Positions 9,399-18,066 of a DNA stretch of 64,000 nucleotides are shown here, one piece after another. The translations under genes were made by a program, and so were the position numbers. Position 1 is the stretch's first letter, and the number at the start of each line of letters is the position of its first letter. This DNA is from Polycladomyces abyssicola (GTDB lineage Bacteria > Bacillota > Bacilli > Thermoactinomycetales > JIR-001), in NCBI RefSeq assembly GCF_018326425.1, contig NZ_AP024601.1:1600001-1664000 (forward strand), read 5' to 3'. Under the pieces are notes generated by a model, which saw only the letters and a program-made list of their open reading frames with translations, had not been told where the DNA came from and searched no databases.

Positions 9399-9716
9399 TC
9401 AGCAAGGATAGGGGTAAGACGGGGAAGGGTATGGTGTATAGGGGCGGTAATAGGGAGGATAGAACGGATAGGGGCGTCGGTAGTAAGGGGGATAGTACGG
9501 ATGATAAGGGGGACAATAAGGATGATGGTAATGCCGTGTCTGAGAGGATGAGCTCTCGCCACCCAAGAAAAGGCCTTAGCTGGTGGCGGGATACTGATAA
9601 TCCGAATAACCAGGATATCCGTAATAACCTTGTGGACCGTAGCCATAGGCGGGGTAACCGGATTCGTTTTATTCAGGGCGGCTTTGCCTTCGCTCTTCAC
9701 TTGAGCGGTCTGCCAT
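9399..9716 (-). pseudogene. Decayed Tyr/Pro-rich coat-like protein gene with two in-frame stops
   Basis: Reading from the ATG at 9716 (ribosome site GAGGAGG upstream), one frame gives 15 residues, TAA at 9671-9669, 30 residues, TAA at 9578-9576, then 58 residues to a TGA at 9401-9399. The three pieces stay in one frame and make sense together: 'GYYGYPGYSDYQYPATS' matches 'GFYGYPGYSDYPYPTTS' of the intact neighbour at 9825-10172, and the tail is a Tyr/Pro/His-rich stretch ('YHPYYPPYYRRPYPFYPPYY'). The upstream region is also duplicated from the neighbour. Simple nonsense mutation is the likeliest explanation. I found no homologue by name. Confidence 0.75.
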
Positions 9717-9824
9717 TGGACGATCCTCCTCGTCGTTGTTCAGGCACATTCCCAATGTATGTTTCGGCCGGATCACGGCACGATCTAATTTGTTTTTTGG
9801 TCGGAAGCGACATTGGACTTTCAA

Positions 9825-10172
9825 TCACCAAAAAAACGGAAATCCGAAGAATGGGAACGGACGGAAGAACGGGAAACCGAAGAACGGGAAACCGAAGAAT
9901 GGGAATATGCTGGTTTGCGCGTTCGGATCCCCCGGGACTGTCTCGATCGTGTAATCGTATGTTCCGTAATCATAAGAATAAAAATCGTCGCCCGTAACAG
10001 GATACTCGCTGGTGGTGGGATACGGATAATCTGAATAACCGGGATATCCGTAAAAACCTTCCAGACCATAGTCATAAGCGGGGGAATCGAATTCGTTTTC
10101 GTTCAAGGTGACTTCCTCTTGGTTCTTCACTTGGGCAGTCGCTTTCTTTGGGGCTTTCTTTTCTTTCGCCAT
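9825..10172 (-). CDS. Tyr/Gly/Phe-rich protein, probable spore coat component
   Basis: 115 residues. A basic Lys/Ala start, an Asn/Glu stretch, a Tyr-Gly-Pro middle ('YGLEGFYGYPGYSDYPYP') and a Phe-Pro tail with repeats of 'FPFFGFPFFG'. Such low-complexity aromatic proteins are common in spore coats and crusts, where tyrosines can be cross-linked; this is inference. GAGGAGG precedes the ATG. Upstream at about 10205-10225 lies CATACATT, close to a SigE-type -10, and the same motif precedes the decayed paralogue; no clear -35 was seen. It lies head-on between the two LigD halves. Confidence 0.75.
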   Translation of the reverse strand: MAKEKKAPKKATAQVKNQEEVTLNENEFDSPAYDYGLEGFYGYPGYSDYPYPTTSEYPVTGDDFYSYDYGTYDYTIETVPGDPNAQTSIFPFFGFPFFGFPFFRPFPFFGFPFFW

Positions 10173-10283
10173 CTGATATTCCTCCTCTTCTTTCTTAATC
10201 GTGCAGGCACATTCTCAATGTATGTAAGAATGGGACATTTGGACGTTTGTCCCGAAAAAATGGGCGCAGGAAGTGAAGTCGCC

Positions 10284-11186
10284 ATGGGTGTGAAAGAGAA
10301 ACGCACGATTCGTGTGGAAGGAAAAGAACTGACAATTTCCAATCCGGACAAAATGATGTATCCCGAGGATGGCATCACCAAATGGTCGTATCTGTTGTAC
10401 CTGACACGATTGGCGCCGTGGATGTTGCCCCATTGCCGCGGAAGATGGTTGACGACGATTCGTTTTCCGGACGGGGTGCATGGGAAATCGTTTTATCAAA
10501 AAAATGTGCCGTCCCACGCTCCCGACTGGGTGCGCACCGCCGCTTGGAACGAGGTGGAATACATACTCTTGGAAGATACGGCCACGTTAGCGTGGCTGGC
10601 CAATTTGGCGTGTTTGGAGTTTCACCTATCGTTCGACCGCGTGGACGCCCCGGACTTACCTCCCGAACTCGTGTTTGACTTGGACCCGTCCGCCCCGCCG
10701 TTTGAAAAAGTGGTGGAAGTGGCGCTTTACACCAAAGAAGTATTGGACGGCATGGGACTGTCGTCGTATGTCAAAACGTCGGGAGCGACAGGACTGCAGG
10801 TTTACGTGCCGATCCGTCGCCGTTACACTTTTGATGATACGCGCAGGGTAAGTCGGTTTGTCGCGATGTATCTCGCCCAAAAATATCCGCGTTTGATCAC
10901 CATCGAACGGACGGTGAAAAACAGGGGAGACAAAGTTTATTTTGATTACTTGCAACACTGGCGCGGCAAATCCCTGATCGCCCCATATTCACCCCGCGCA
11001 CGTAAAGGTGCACCGGTATCCACTCCGCTGACATGGGAAGAATTGAAAAAGGGCGTTCGTCCTGAACAGTTTACGCTGGCTACCATTCATGGGCGTCTAA
11101 CGGAAAAAGGGGATTTGTTCGCCGTGATGCTTACAGAAGATTCGCGGCACGATCTGACCGATATTTTGAAATGGATACCCAAGTAA
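10284..11186 (+). CDS. ligD: LigD-type DNA polymerase / primase domain protein
   Basis: 300 residues of archaeo-eukaryotic primase fold, the polymerase module of LigD, which fills gaps and adds ribonucleotides during end joining. The catalytic acidic pair is in 'VFDLDPSAPPF', and the second motif is 'TSGATGLQVYVPI'. It is a stand-alone gene here. The open frame runs upstream to 10119 through hydrophobic sequence antisense to the coat-like gene; ATG 10284 with GGAAGTG upstream gives the normal family start at 'VEGKELTISNPDK'. Confidence 0.9.
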   Translation: MGVKEKRTIRVEGKELTISNPDKMMYPEDGITKWSYLLYLTRLAPWMLPHCRGRWLTTIRFPDGVHGKSFYQKNVPSHAPDWVRTAAWNEVEYILLEDTATLAWLANLACLEFHLSFDRVDAPDLPPELVFDLDPSAPPFEKVVEVALYTKEVLDGMGLSSYVKTSGATGLQVYVPIRRRYTFDDTRRVSRFVAMYLAQKYPRLITIERTVKNRGDKVYFDYLQHWRGKSLIAPYSPRARKGAPVSTPLTWEELKKGVRPEQFTLATIHGRLTEKGDLFAVMLTEDSRHDLTDILKWIPK

Positions 11187-11264
11187 GCGCCCTCTTGTTT
11201 CTCCGCGCTATTTCGGTTATCGTGGTTTCTGACTGGCATTTCATGTGTGGGGAGGCGTCTATTT

Positions 11265-12560
11265 TTGAAACGTTTGTTTATCCATGCAACCATCCTGACC
11301 ATGAAGGACGGGGAAAAACCACTGACCAATGCTGCGTTGGCGGTGGAAAACGACCGAATTACATACGTCGGTCCCGTGCCGGAAGATCGTTCCGGTTACG
11401 ATGAAGTGATCGACATGAGCGGACATGCGATTTTACCCGGATGGGTCAACACTCACGGTCACGCCGCCATGTCATTGTTGCGCGGATACGGAGACGATCT
11501 GCCGCTGAAGACTTGGTTGGAAGAAAAAATGTGGCCGATGGAGGCTCGTTTCGGTCCCGAACAGGTTCGCTGGGGAACGGCGCTGACCGTATTGGAGATG
11601 ATCAAGGGTGGTACGACGTGTTTCCTCGACATGTATGATCACATGGACCAAGTGGCCGAAGTCGTGGTGGAAGCCGGTATCCGGGCGCGTCTGTGTCGTG
11701 GTGCGATCGGACTCTGTTCGGAAGAGGAGCAGGTGGCCAAATGGAAAGAAGCCGTCCAGTTCGCCCGAGATTGGCACAATCAGGCGGACGGTCGGATCAC
11801 GACAATGATGGCCCCTCACGCTCCGTATACCTGTTCACCAGATTTTATCCGGAGGTTCGTGGAAAGTGCCGCGGAGTATCAATTACCCATTCATACACAC
11901 ATGTCGGAGACAGCCGCTGAAGTTCAACAAAACGTGGATCAGTACGGCGTTCGTCCCGTGGAGCATCTGGATAAACTGGGCGTGTTCGACTTGCCTTGCC
12001 TGGTGGCTCATGCCGTTCATCTGACAGATGACGAGATCGCGTTGTTGGCGGAAAAAGACGTCAAAGTCTCACATAACCCGGGAAGCAACCTCAAGCTGGG
12101 AAGCGGTATCGCACCGATCGCGAAAATGCTCGCGCATGGGATGCGACCGTCATTGGGGACGGACGGACCGGCCAGCAACAACAATGTGGATATGCTGGAA
12201 GAAATTCGCCTGGCTGCGCTGATCCATAAAGGAGCCAATGAGGACCCATTGGCGGTAACAGCGGATGTGGCCCTTCGCATGGGAACCATCTACGGTGCGG
12301 AAGCGTTGTTCCTCGACCGGGAAATCGGCACGTTGGAACCAGGAAAAAAAGCGGACTTCATCACGGTGGAACTGCGCCAAGCTCATTTGCAGCCGTTGCA
12401 TGATGTGGAGTCCCATTTGGCATACGCGGCCGTCAGTACCGATGTACGAGACGTTTATGTCGACGGGCGGCCGATTATGAAGGATCGCGAATGCCTGACA
12501 TTGGATGAAGAACGGATTATTTACGAGGCCAATCGGGCTTTTCAGGCGATTGCTCCCTAA
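11265..12560 (+). CDS. mtaD: 5-methylthioadenosine/S-adenosylhomocysteine deaminase family amidohydrolase
   Basis: About 431 residues of metal-dependent amidohydrolase. The first metal site is HxH in 'VNTHGHAAMSLLRGYGDD', further ligands are the His of 'PIHTHMSE' and 'LVAHAVHL', and the Asp of 'LGTDGPASNNN'. The family deaminates 5'-methylthioadenosine, S-adenosylhomocysteine or 5'-deoxyadenosine; the exact substrate cannot be read here. TTG 11265 is preferred because GGGGAGG is about nine bases upstream and the protein then begins 'MKRLFIHATILTM'. Confidence 0.88.
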   Translation: MKRLFIHATILTMKDGEKPLTNAALAVENDRITYVGPVPEDRSGYDEVIDMSGHAILPGWVNTHGHAAMSLLRGYGDDLPLKTWLEEKMWPMEARFGPEQVRWGTALTVLEMIKGGTTCFLDMYDHMDQVAEVVVEAGIRARLCRGAIGLCSEEEQVAKWKEAVQFARDWHNQADGRITTMMAPHAPYTCSPDFIRRFVESAAEYQLPIHTHMSETAAEVQQNVDQYGVRPVEHLDKLGVFDLPCLVAHAVHLTDDEIALLAEKDVKVSHNPGSNLKLGSGIAPIAKMLAHGMRPSLGTDGPASNNNVDMLEEIRLAALIHKGANEDPLAVTADVALRMGTIYGAEALFLDREIGTLEPGKKADFITVELRQAHLQPLHDVESHLAYAAVSTDVRDVYVDGRPIMKDRECLTLDEERIIYEANRAFQAIAP

Positions 12561-12585
12561 AAAAAGCCTGCCCGGTGAGGGCAGG
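12557..12585 (-). terminator. Intrinsic terminator for the 12639-12833 gene
   Basis: CCTGCCC (12567-12573) and GGGCAGG (12579-12585) form a 7-bp stem with a 5-nt loop. On the minus strand it is followed by a run of seven T. On the plus strand there is no T run, so it serves mainly the minus-strand gene, though it may also slow transcripts from mtaD. Confidence 0.75.
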
Positions 12586-12638
12586 TAAATATTGGGGAGA
12601 GGTATAGGCAGGAGAAATGTAGTCAAACTAGGTACTGA

Positions 12639-12833
12639 TCAAGATTTTACATCGATGTCCAATGTGAACCGTAAGGGGATCTCCTCCTCTTCAGTCCGCC
12701 AACGCCGTTTGCGGGCGGAAGGGGATGCCCACGATTCTGCATGCATCACCGTCTGAATCCGGTCCCATTCTTCGTCGGACAGATGGGATTTCAGCACCTC
12801 CAAAATCCAACCGGAGGAAAGGGAAGCAGTCAT
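12639..12833 (-). CDS. Small acidic/basic protein of unknown function
   Basis: 64 residues. A hydrophobic start, 'HLSDEEWDRIQTVMHAE', a short Arg-rich patch and an acidic stretch with 'RFTLDIDVKS' at the end. GAGGAGGTGAG precedes the ATG at 12833, while the longer open frame to 12932 has no such site. No family recognised. The good ribosome site and its own terminator support a real gene. Confidence 0.65.
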   Translation of the reverse strand: MTASLSSGWILEVLKSHLSDEEWDRIQTVMHAESWASPSARKRRWRTEEEEIPLRFTLDIDVKS

Positions 12834-13011
12834 GATGCTCACCTCCTCAGGCAGGAATAGTATCACCCGAGACGGAGTCAATATGTCTAACACATTTTGT
12901 ACGTATGTCCAATTGCCCGTAAAACCGGGCATTTTCTTTTGGCTGGAGTCGTGAACCGTTGGTTGTCAACATACAATGGAATGACACCAACGGCGAAGGG
13001 GGATGACTGGC

Positions 13012-13659
13012 ATGCGACGGCTTCCTTTCCTTTTCCTCCTGATTCTCCTGGCCGCTTGTTCTCAAGCAGCGCCCGACGCTTCCTCCAAACAATCCGTGGA
13101 AGTCCGGGCAGCGAAGGATTGGCAGTCCGTTGTGGGGAAACAGTTGGCAAAAGAACAATATGCATTCCAGCTCATAGTAAACGGAAGCGGGGCAACCGTT
13201 ACCATGAACGGAGAACAATCGGGTCAAGACTGGACGATGCAAAACGAGGGAAAACAAATCCAGGTGGTCAAAAAAGGGGATCACATCCACTTGTCACGGT
13301 CGGGTACGCAGGAAACGGCCACACCCAGACAACTGGGATTAATGTCTCCGCGCGATCACCTGCTCTGGATGCAGCGTGTAGGGGGGCGGGTCGAACGAAT
13401 CGGAACGGTCAAGTGGCAGGGGAAGCGGACCATTGTGCTTCAGAAGGATCTGAATGAACGTCAAGTAGGCAAGATACTCAGCAAATGGATGGGTACGCCG
13501 CCCAGCGACTTTGCAGAGATCATCGGACACCACTTCGACGTTAGGTATCGGTTGTGGTATGTGCCGAAAACTCATACGTTGGAGCAGATGGTGGCCGAGA
13601 TTCGTTCCGATGGTCATCTACGACAGACCATTCGCTATGTGTTTCACCCTGTTCGATGA
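13012..13659 (+). CDS. Lipoprotein of unknown function
   Basis: About 215 residues. A hydrophobic signal ends in the lipobox LAAC (Cys 16), so it should be lipid-anchored outside the membrane. The mature part is polar with no recognised catalytic motif; 'GTVKWQGKRTIVLQ' and 'VRYRLWYVPKTHTLEQM' suggest a beta-rich fold like that of other Bacillales lipoproteins. AAGGGGG stands before both ATG 13003 and 13012; the latter has the better spacing. A terminator follows immediately. Confidence 0.75.
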   Translation: MRRLPFLFLLILLAACSQAAPDASSKQSVEVRAAKDWQSVVGKQLAKEQYAFQLIVNGSGATVTMNGEQSGQDWTMQNEGKQIQVVKKGDHIHLSRSGTQETATPRQLGLMSPRDHLLWMQRVGGRVERIGTVKWQGKRTIVLQKDLNERQVGKILSKWMGTPPSDFAEIIGHHFDVRYRLWYVPKTHTLEQMVAEIRSDGHLRQTIRYVFHPVR

Positions 13660-13690
13660 AACGGCGGATTTCCGCCGTTTTGGTTTTTCC
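13659..13690 (+). terminator. Intrinsic terminator after the lipoprotein gene
   Basis: AAACGGCGGA (13659-13668) pairs with TCCGCCGTTT (13671-13680), then GGTTTTT. The first stem base overlaps the end of the lipoprotein gene's stop codon. Confidence 0.85.
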
Positions 13691-13773
13691 AGGGATTCCT
13701 TCCATCAAACCATATATATTTTATGATATACTGATTGTGATCGACAGAATCGTAGAGAGGAGACGTGACACCC

Positions 13774-14304
13774 GTGAAAACGCGCGTCATGGCTGCGATT
13801 CTCAGCTTGGTTGTCACGCTAGTTTTGTTGTTTGGAGGCTATTTTGCTTATCAGTGGTGGGCGTTGAAAAAACCGATCGAGGCGATGCTGACACACGAGC
13901 CCCATTTTCAGCTGGTCGAATTGCGCATCGAACCCGATCGTGTATGGATAAAAGCAAACACGGATCCTGCTTTTTCTTTCACCAACCAATTTCCATATTT
14001 GAACAAACGTGTCAAAAACATGGTTGGAGAACGCGCGGTAACCATTCAGTTGGTAGACAAGCCGGATCCGGTGTTGAACCGGGCTTGGAATCGGATGGTA
14101 TTCGGCATTGAGGAAGGATTGGTGAACGCGCGATATTCGCAAATTCCGAAATCGGTGGATACAGTGGCCAAATCGATGCAGATCCGTTACGATATTACGA
14201 TGGACGATCAGTTCCTCTACGTGGAGCTGCATCGTGGGCCGCATACCCTTTACCGCGTTCTCCCGTTGCATAAATCGAACTCCGGGGTGAAGGATAATGG
14301 GTAA
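13774..14304 (+). CDS. Membrane-anchored protein, partner of the downstream AAA protease
   Basis: About 176 residues. One N-terminal membrane segment ('AILSLVVTLVLLFGGYFAY') and an extracytoplasmic domain of about 140 residues with no motif I recognise. It sits where ypmB lies in Bacillus but does not resemble YpmB. Its last eight bases overlap the start of the AAA-M41 protease gene, so the products are probably made together; one idea is that it supplies the outside domain which that protease lacks. GTG 13774 is the preferred start, with GAGAGGAG upstream; GTG 13765 is also possible. Confidence 0.75.
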   Translation: MKTRVMAAILSLVVTLVLLFGGYFAYQWWALKKPIEAMLTHEPHFQLVELRIEPDRVWIKANTDPAFSFTNQFPYLNKRVKNMVGERAVTIQLVDKPDPVLNRAWNRMVFGIEEGLVNARYSQIPKSVDTVAKSMQIRYDITMDDQFLYVELHRGPHTLYRVLPLHKSNSGVKDNG

Positions 14305-15799
14305 AGCGATTGCCTTCGGTTCCGCCTCCGCGTTGATCGTGTTCCTTTTGACTTTGGGCTACAGTGTCTTACCGTTGGTGACGTTGTTGGCTATTGGCAC
14401 GGGAGCGTACCTGTTTGCACAATCGCGTGGCAACGGGTTCACATTGAGCCGGAAAAAGTTGGTCCAGAGCAAAGCATCGGTGCCTACTACGTCGTTCGAT
14501 GATATCGGTGGTCACGAGCGCGCCAAGAAAGAACTGAAGGAAGCGCTGGACTTCCTGATCCACCGTGACCAGATTTCGCAATACGGCATCCGCCCCATCA
14601 AGGGGATTTTGTTGTCTGGTCCGCCCGGCACGGGGAAAACCCTGATGGCGAAGGCAGCGGCTCACTATACTGATTCGGTATTCGTATCGGCGTCCGGTAG
14701 CGAATTCGTGGAGATGTATGTCGGGGTGGGCGCCCAACGGATGCGTGAATTGTTTCAAGAAGTGCGGACGTTGGCCAAACGGAATCAAAAAACCAGCGGC
14801 ATTGTTTTTATTGACGAAATTGATGCCATTGGTGGCCATCGGGAAGGTTCACAACACCGTGAGTATGATCAGACACTCAACCAGCTGCTCACGGAAATGG
14901 ACGGCATCACGACGGATCAAGACATCCGGATTCTCGTGATCGCGGCCACCAACCGGAAGGATATGCTGGACCCGGCATTGCTGCGTCCGGGGCGCTTCGA
15001 TCGGCAGATCGAAGTGGATCTGCCCGATAAAAAAGCTCGTCTGCACGTCCTCCAGTTGCACACGCAAAACAAGCCGTTGGCCGACGATGTAAGCCTGGAA
15101 CGTCTTGCTGTGGAGACATTCGGATTTTCCGGCGCCCAGTTGGAGAGTGTCACCAACGAGGCGGCGATTTATGCGATGCGGGAGAACAGTCAGGAAATCA
15201 CCCAACGTCATTTGTCCGCTGCGATCGACAAAGTGATGATGGGAGAAAAGACGGACCGGGAAGCAACACAAGAAGAACGTGAGCGTGTGGCGATTCACGA
15301 GTTGGGGCACGCCATCATCTCGGAGCTGGTCCGACCCGGTTCCGTTTCGCAAGTAGCCTTGTCCCCGCGGGGGCAGGCATTGGGGTATGTACGCCAGCAT
15401 CCGGGTGAAGACCGGTATCTGTACACACGGAAACAGATCGAAGACCAGATCAAGATTTGCCTCGCGGGTGCGGCTGCTGAAGAGCTGATTTACGGCAACC
15501 GCAGCACCGGTGCGCGCAACGATTACCAGCAAGCCAACCAATACACCCGGACCTTGATCGAAACCGGTCTTTCCGATCTCGGCATCATCGATCCGGAGTG
15601 GATCAATAAGGAAAAGATGCAGGACGAGTCGACCCGGATTTTGCATGCACTGCATAAAGAAACGTACGAACTGCTGGCCCGGTACCGGAAACTGTTTGAC
15701 GCATGTCTGCAGGTGCTGCTGCAGGAAGAAACGCTTTCCGGAGACCAATTCCGCAAGATGATGGAAAAAGCGGTACCGGTACAAGCCAAGATCGGGTAG
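14297..15799 (+). CDS. FtsH-like membrane AAA ATPase with M41 peptidase domain
   Basis: 500 residues against roughly 640 for FtsH. Two closely spaced membrane segments occupy residues 5-42 with almost no loop between them. The AAA module has Walker A 'GPPGTGKT', Walker B 'IVFIDEIDAIG' and the second region of homology 'ATNRKDMLDPALLRPGRFD'. The peptidase has the zinc motif HELGH and the third ligand region 'GARNDYQQA'. It should be an ATP-driven membrane protease facing the cytoplasm, lacking the roughly 70-100 residue extracytoplasmic domain of FtsH. It is probably a second, specialised FtsH; the overlapping upstream gene may be an adaptor. Confidence 0.88.
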   Translation: MGKAIAFGSASALIVFLLTLGYSVLPLVTLLAIGTGAYLFAQSRGNGFTLSRKKLVQSKASVPTTSFDDIGGHERAKKELKEALDFLIHRDQISQYGIRPIKGILLSGPPGTGKTLMAKAAAHYTDSVFVSASGSEFVEMYVGVGAQRMRELFQEVRTLAKRNQKTSGIVFIDEIDAIGGHREGSQHREYDQTLNQLLTEMDGITTDQDIRILVIAATNRKDMLDPALLRPGRFDRQIEVDLPDKKARLHVLQLHTQNKPLADDVSLERLAVETFGFSGAQLESVTNEAAIYAMRENSQEITQRHLSAAIDKVMMGEKTDREATQEERERVAIHELGHAIISELVRPGSVSQVALSPRGQALGYVRQHPGEDRYLYTRKQIEDQIKICLAGAAAEELIYGNRSTGARNDYQQANQYTRTLIETGLSDLGIIDPEWINKEKMQDESTRILHALHKETYELLARYRKLFDACLQVLLQEETLSGDQFRKMMEKAVPVQAKIG

Positions 15800-15817
15800 A
15801 AGGGAAGGAGATGTGCC

Positions 15818-16708
15818 TTGTCATCGATTCATGAAATCGCAGTGATCGGTGGTGGCACGATGGGTCAGGGGATTGCCGAGCTGTTGTCCAAAAAAGGGTT
15901 TGAGGTGACACTGCTGGAGCAATCCCCGGAACGCGCAGAACAAGCCCGCCATCATATTGAGATCAGTTTGGACAAGCAGCTGGCCAAATGGGGGATTACG
16001 GCTGCCGAGAAGAAGGGGATTCTCTCCCGGATTCGGTTCACGACGGACTTTGAATCACTGAAAAATGCCGATTTGGTTATCGAATCGGTCTATGAAGATT
16101 TGGATGTGAAAAAAGATGTGTTTGTACAATGCGACCGGATCTGCCGGCCGGAAGTAATCCTGGCCAGCAATACATCCACGTTGAGTTTGACGGAAATCGC
16201 CGCTGCGACTGAACGGCCAGATCGAGTGATCGGCCTTCATTTTGTTCATCCGGTGGCCAAAGTGGACGTAGTGGAGATAATCCGCGGGCTCAAAACGTCG
16301 AATGAGACGTTTGAAACGATTCGCAACTGGGTTAAGGGGATGGACCTGGTCGGAATCGAAGTATATGAGTCGCCCGGTTTTGTCACGACCAGGCTGAGTA
16401 TGCTGCTCATCAATGAAGCCATCCATACCCTGATGGAAGGGGTGGCATCCGCCGAGGAGATTGATCTGGCGATGAAGCGGGGATACAAATTCCCCATGGG
16501 CCCGCTGGAAATGGCCGATCACTTTGGATTGGATTCCGTGCTCAAAGCCATGGAACGTCTGTTCCGTGAATACGGCGACACCAAATACCGGCCGGCGCCG
16601 TTGCTCAAAAAGATGGTGCGTGCCGGGCATCTCGGTGTCAAAACAGGGGAAGGCTTTTTCCGCTACAACGAAGATGGAGAACGGTTGGATAGGAAGGATG
16701 TCCGATGA
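15818..16708 (+). CDS. hbd: 3-hydroxybutyryl-CoA dehydrogenase
   Basis: 296 residues. The N-terminal Rossmann fold begins 'VIGGGTMGQGIAELLSKKG', the family signature 'GLHFVHPVAKVDVVEII' is present, and 'GFVTTRLSMLLINEA' starts the C-terminal helical domain. It interconverts 3-hydroxyacyl-CoA and acetoacyl-CoA with NAD(P). The start is a TTG with GAAGGAGATG upstream. Its stop overlaps ackA by ATGA, so the acyl-CoA step and acetate kinase are co-expressed. Confidence 0.9.
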   Translation: MSSIHEIAVIGGGTMGQGIAELLSKKGFEVTLLEQSPERAEQARHHIEISLDKQLAKWGITAAEKKGILSRIRFTTDFESLKNADLVIESVYEDLDVKKDVFVQCDRICRPEVILASNTSTLSLTEIAAATERPDRVIGLHFVHPVAKVDVVEIIRGLKTSNETFETIRNWVKGMDLVGIEVYESPGFVTTRLSMLLINEAIHTLMEGVASAEEIDLAMKRGYKFPMGPLEMADHFGLDSVLKAMERLFREYGDTKYRPAPLLKKMVRAGHLGVKTGEGFFRYNEDGERLDRKDVR

Positions 16709-17904
16709 AGGTTCTGGTGATCAATTGCGGGAGTTCATCCATTAAGTATCAGTTGTTTGAGATGAAGGATGAATCGGTTCTGGCCAATGGCTTGGTCGAA
16801 CGGATCGGTACGGACAGCGCGATTTTGACGCATCGTGTAACCGGCCGAGATGAGTGGGTGGAAACAGCGGAGATCTTGGATCACAGTGAGGGATTGAACA
16901 AAGTACTCTCTTTGTTAACCGATCCACAAAAAGGAGTAATTCAAAGTGTTGAGGAGGTTGCCGCTGTTGGCCACCGCGTGGTGCACGGCGGCGAATCCTT
17001 TTCTGAATCCGTCATTATTGATGACGAAGTCATCCGTGAGATCCGGCGCAACGTGGATTTGGCGCCGCTGCACAATCCGCCTAACCTGCTCGGGATCGAA
17101 GCAGCGCGCCAACATCTGCCCCATGCCTCACATGTGGCGGTATTCGATACGGCGTTCCATCAAACGATGCCGGACTACGCGTTTATGTATCCGCTGCCTC
17201 GGGTACTGTATCAGAAGTACAAGATCCGCCGTTACGGGTTCCACGGTACATCCCATAAATACGTAACCTTGCGCGCGGCGGAAGTGTTGGGACGTCCGTT
17301 GGAAGAGTTGAAGCTCATTTCATGCCACATCGGCAACGGGGCCAGTCTTGCGGCCGTTCAATACGGAAAATCCGTGGACACCACTATGGGGATGACCCCG
17401 TTGGAAGGTTTGATGATGGGAACTCGTTGTGGCAGCATTGACCCGGCCATCGTTCCGTTCGTGATGGCCAAGGAGGAATTGACGCTGGCTGAAGTCAATT
17501 CCATGATGAACAAACACAGCGGTCTTTTGGGCGTGTCGGGATTGTCCGGCGATATGCGTGAAATCACTGAAGCGATGTTTGAAGGTAACGATCATGCCCG
17601 TCTTGCGTTGGATATGTATACATATCGTCTGCGCAAGGCGATTGGGGCTTATGCGGCGGCCATGGACGGTGTGGATGCCATTATTTTCACGGCCGGTGTC
17701 GGAGAAAATGCTTCGCTCGTACGCGAGCGTGTCTGTAAGGGGTTGACCTTCCTTGGCGTAGAGTTGGATCGGGAGAAAAACGCCGAACGCTCCAAACAGG
17801 AGCGGATCATCAGCACGGAAAACTCACGGGTGGCCGTGTTGGTCATTCCGACCGATGAGGAATTGATGATCGCGCGCGAAACCCGAAATCTGGTTGAACA
17901 GTAA
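16705..17904 (+). CDS. ackA: Acetate kinase
   Basis: 399 residues, full length. Family signatures are 'VLVINCGSSSIKYQLF' at the N-terminus, 'HRVVHGG', 'VFDTAFHQTMP', 'YGFHGTSHKYV' and 'FTAGVGENA'. It makes ATP from acetyl phosphate or the reverse. It overlaps the upstream dehydrogenase gene by four bases and ends at a strong terminator. Butyrate kinase is an alternative in name only; the motifs fit acetate kinase best. Confidence 0.95.
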   Translation: MKVLVINCGSSSIKYQLFEMKDESVLANGLVERIGTDSAILTHRVTGRDEWVETAEILDHSEGLNKVLSLLTDPQKGVIQSVEEVAAVGHRVVHGGESFSESVIIDDEVIREIRRNVDLAPLHNPPNLLGIEAARQHLPHASHVAVFDTAFHQTMPDYAFMYPLPRVLYQKYKIRRYGFHGTSHKYVTLRAAEVLGRPLEELKLISCHIGNGASLAAVQYGKSVDTTMGMTPLEGLMMGTRCGSIDPAIVPFVMAKEELTLAEVNSMMNKHSGLLGVSGLSGDMREITEAMFEGNDHARLALDMYTYRLRKAIGAYAAAMDGVDAIIFTAGVGENASLVRERVCKGLTFLGVELDREKNAERSKQERIISTENSRVAVLVIPTDEELMIARETRNLVEQ

Positions 17905-17912
17905 TGTTTACC

Positions 17913-17949
17913 AAAGCGAGCCTTTATCCGAGAAGAAAGGCTCGCTTTT
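17913..17949 (+). terminator. Intrinsic terminator after ackA
   Basis: A 13-base arm AAAGCGAGCCTTT (17913-17925) pairs with AAAGGCTCGCTTT from 17936, ending in a T run. Confidence 0.9.
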
Positions 17950-18066
17950 ATACACCATCCACCACCTGGGTTGCTCATAAACTTCCTGTCACGGTTGGCG
18001 ATTGATGTACAGCAACAGTTGCAGTACAATATGGAGCAAACCAGGGGATTTGGAGGAGGAGAACTC

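Noticed and set aside
9323..9700. Minus-strand open frame of 125 residues
   Set aside because: It is an out-of-frame reading of the Tyr-rich pseudogene; its start has no ribosome site and the other frame has clear homology to the intact neighbour.
10119..10283. Hydrophobic extension at the start of the polymerase gene
   Set aside because: It is antisense to the coat-like gene and lies before the ribosome site that serves ATG 10284.
10770..10830. Gln instead of His in the second polymerase motif
   Set aside because: I believe Firmicute LigD polymerases can carry Gln here, so I do not call it a defect; an alignment would settle it.
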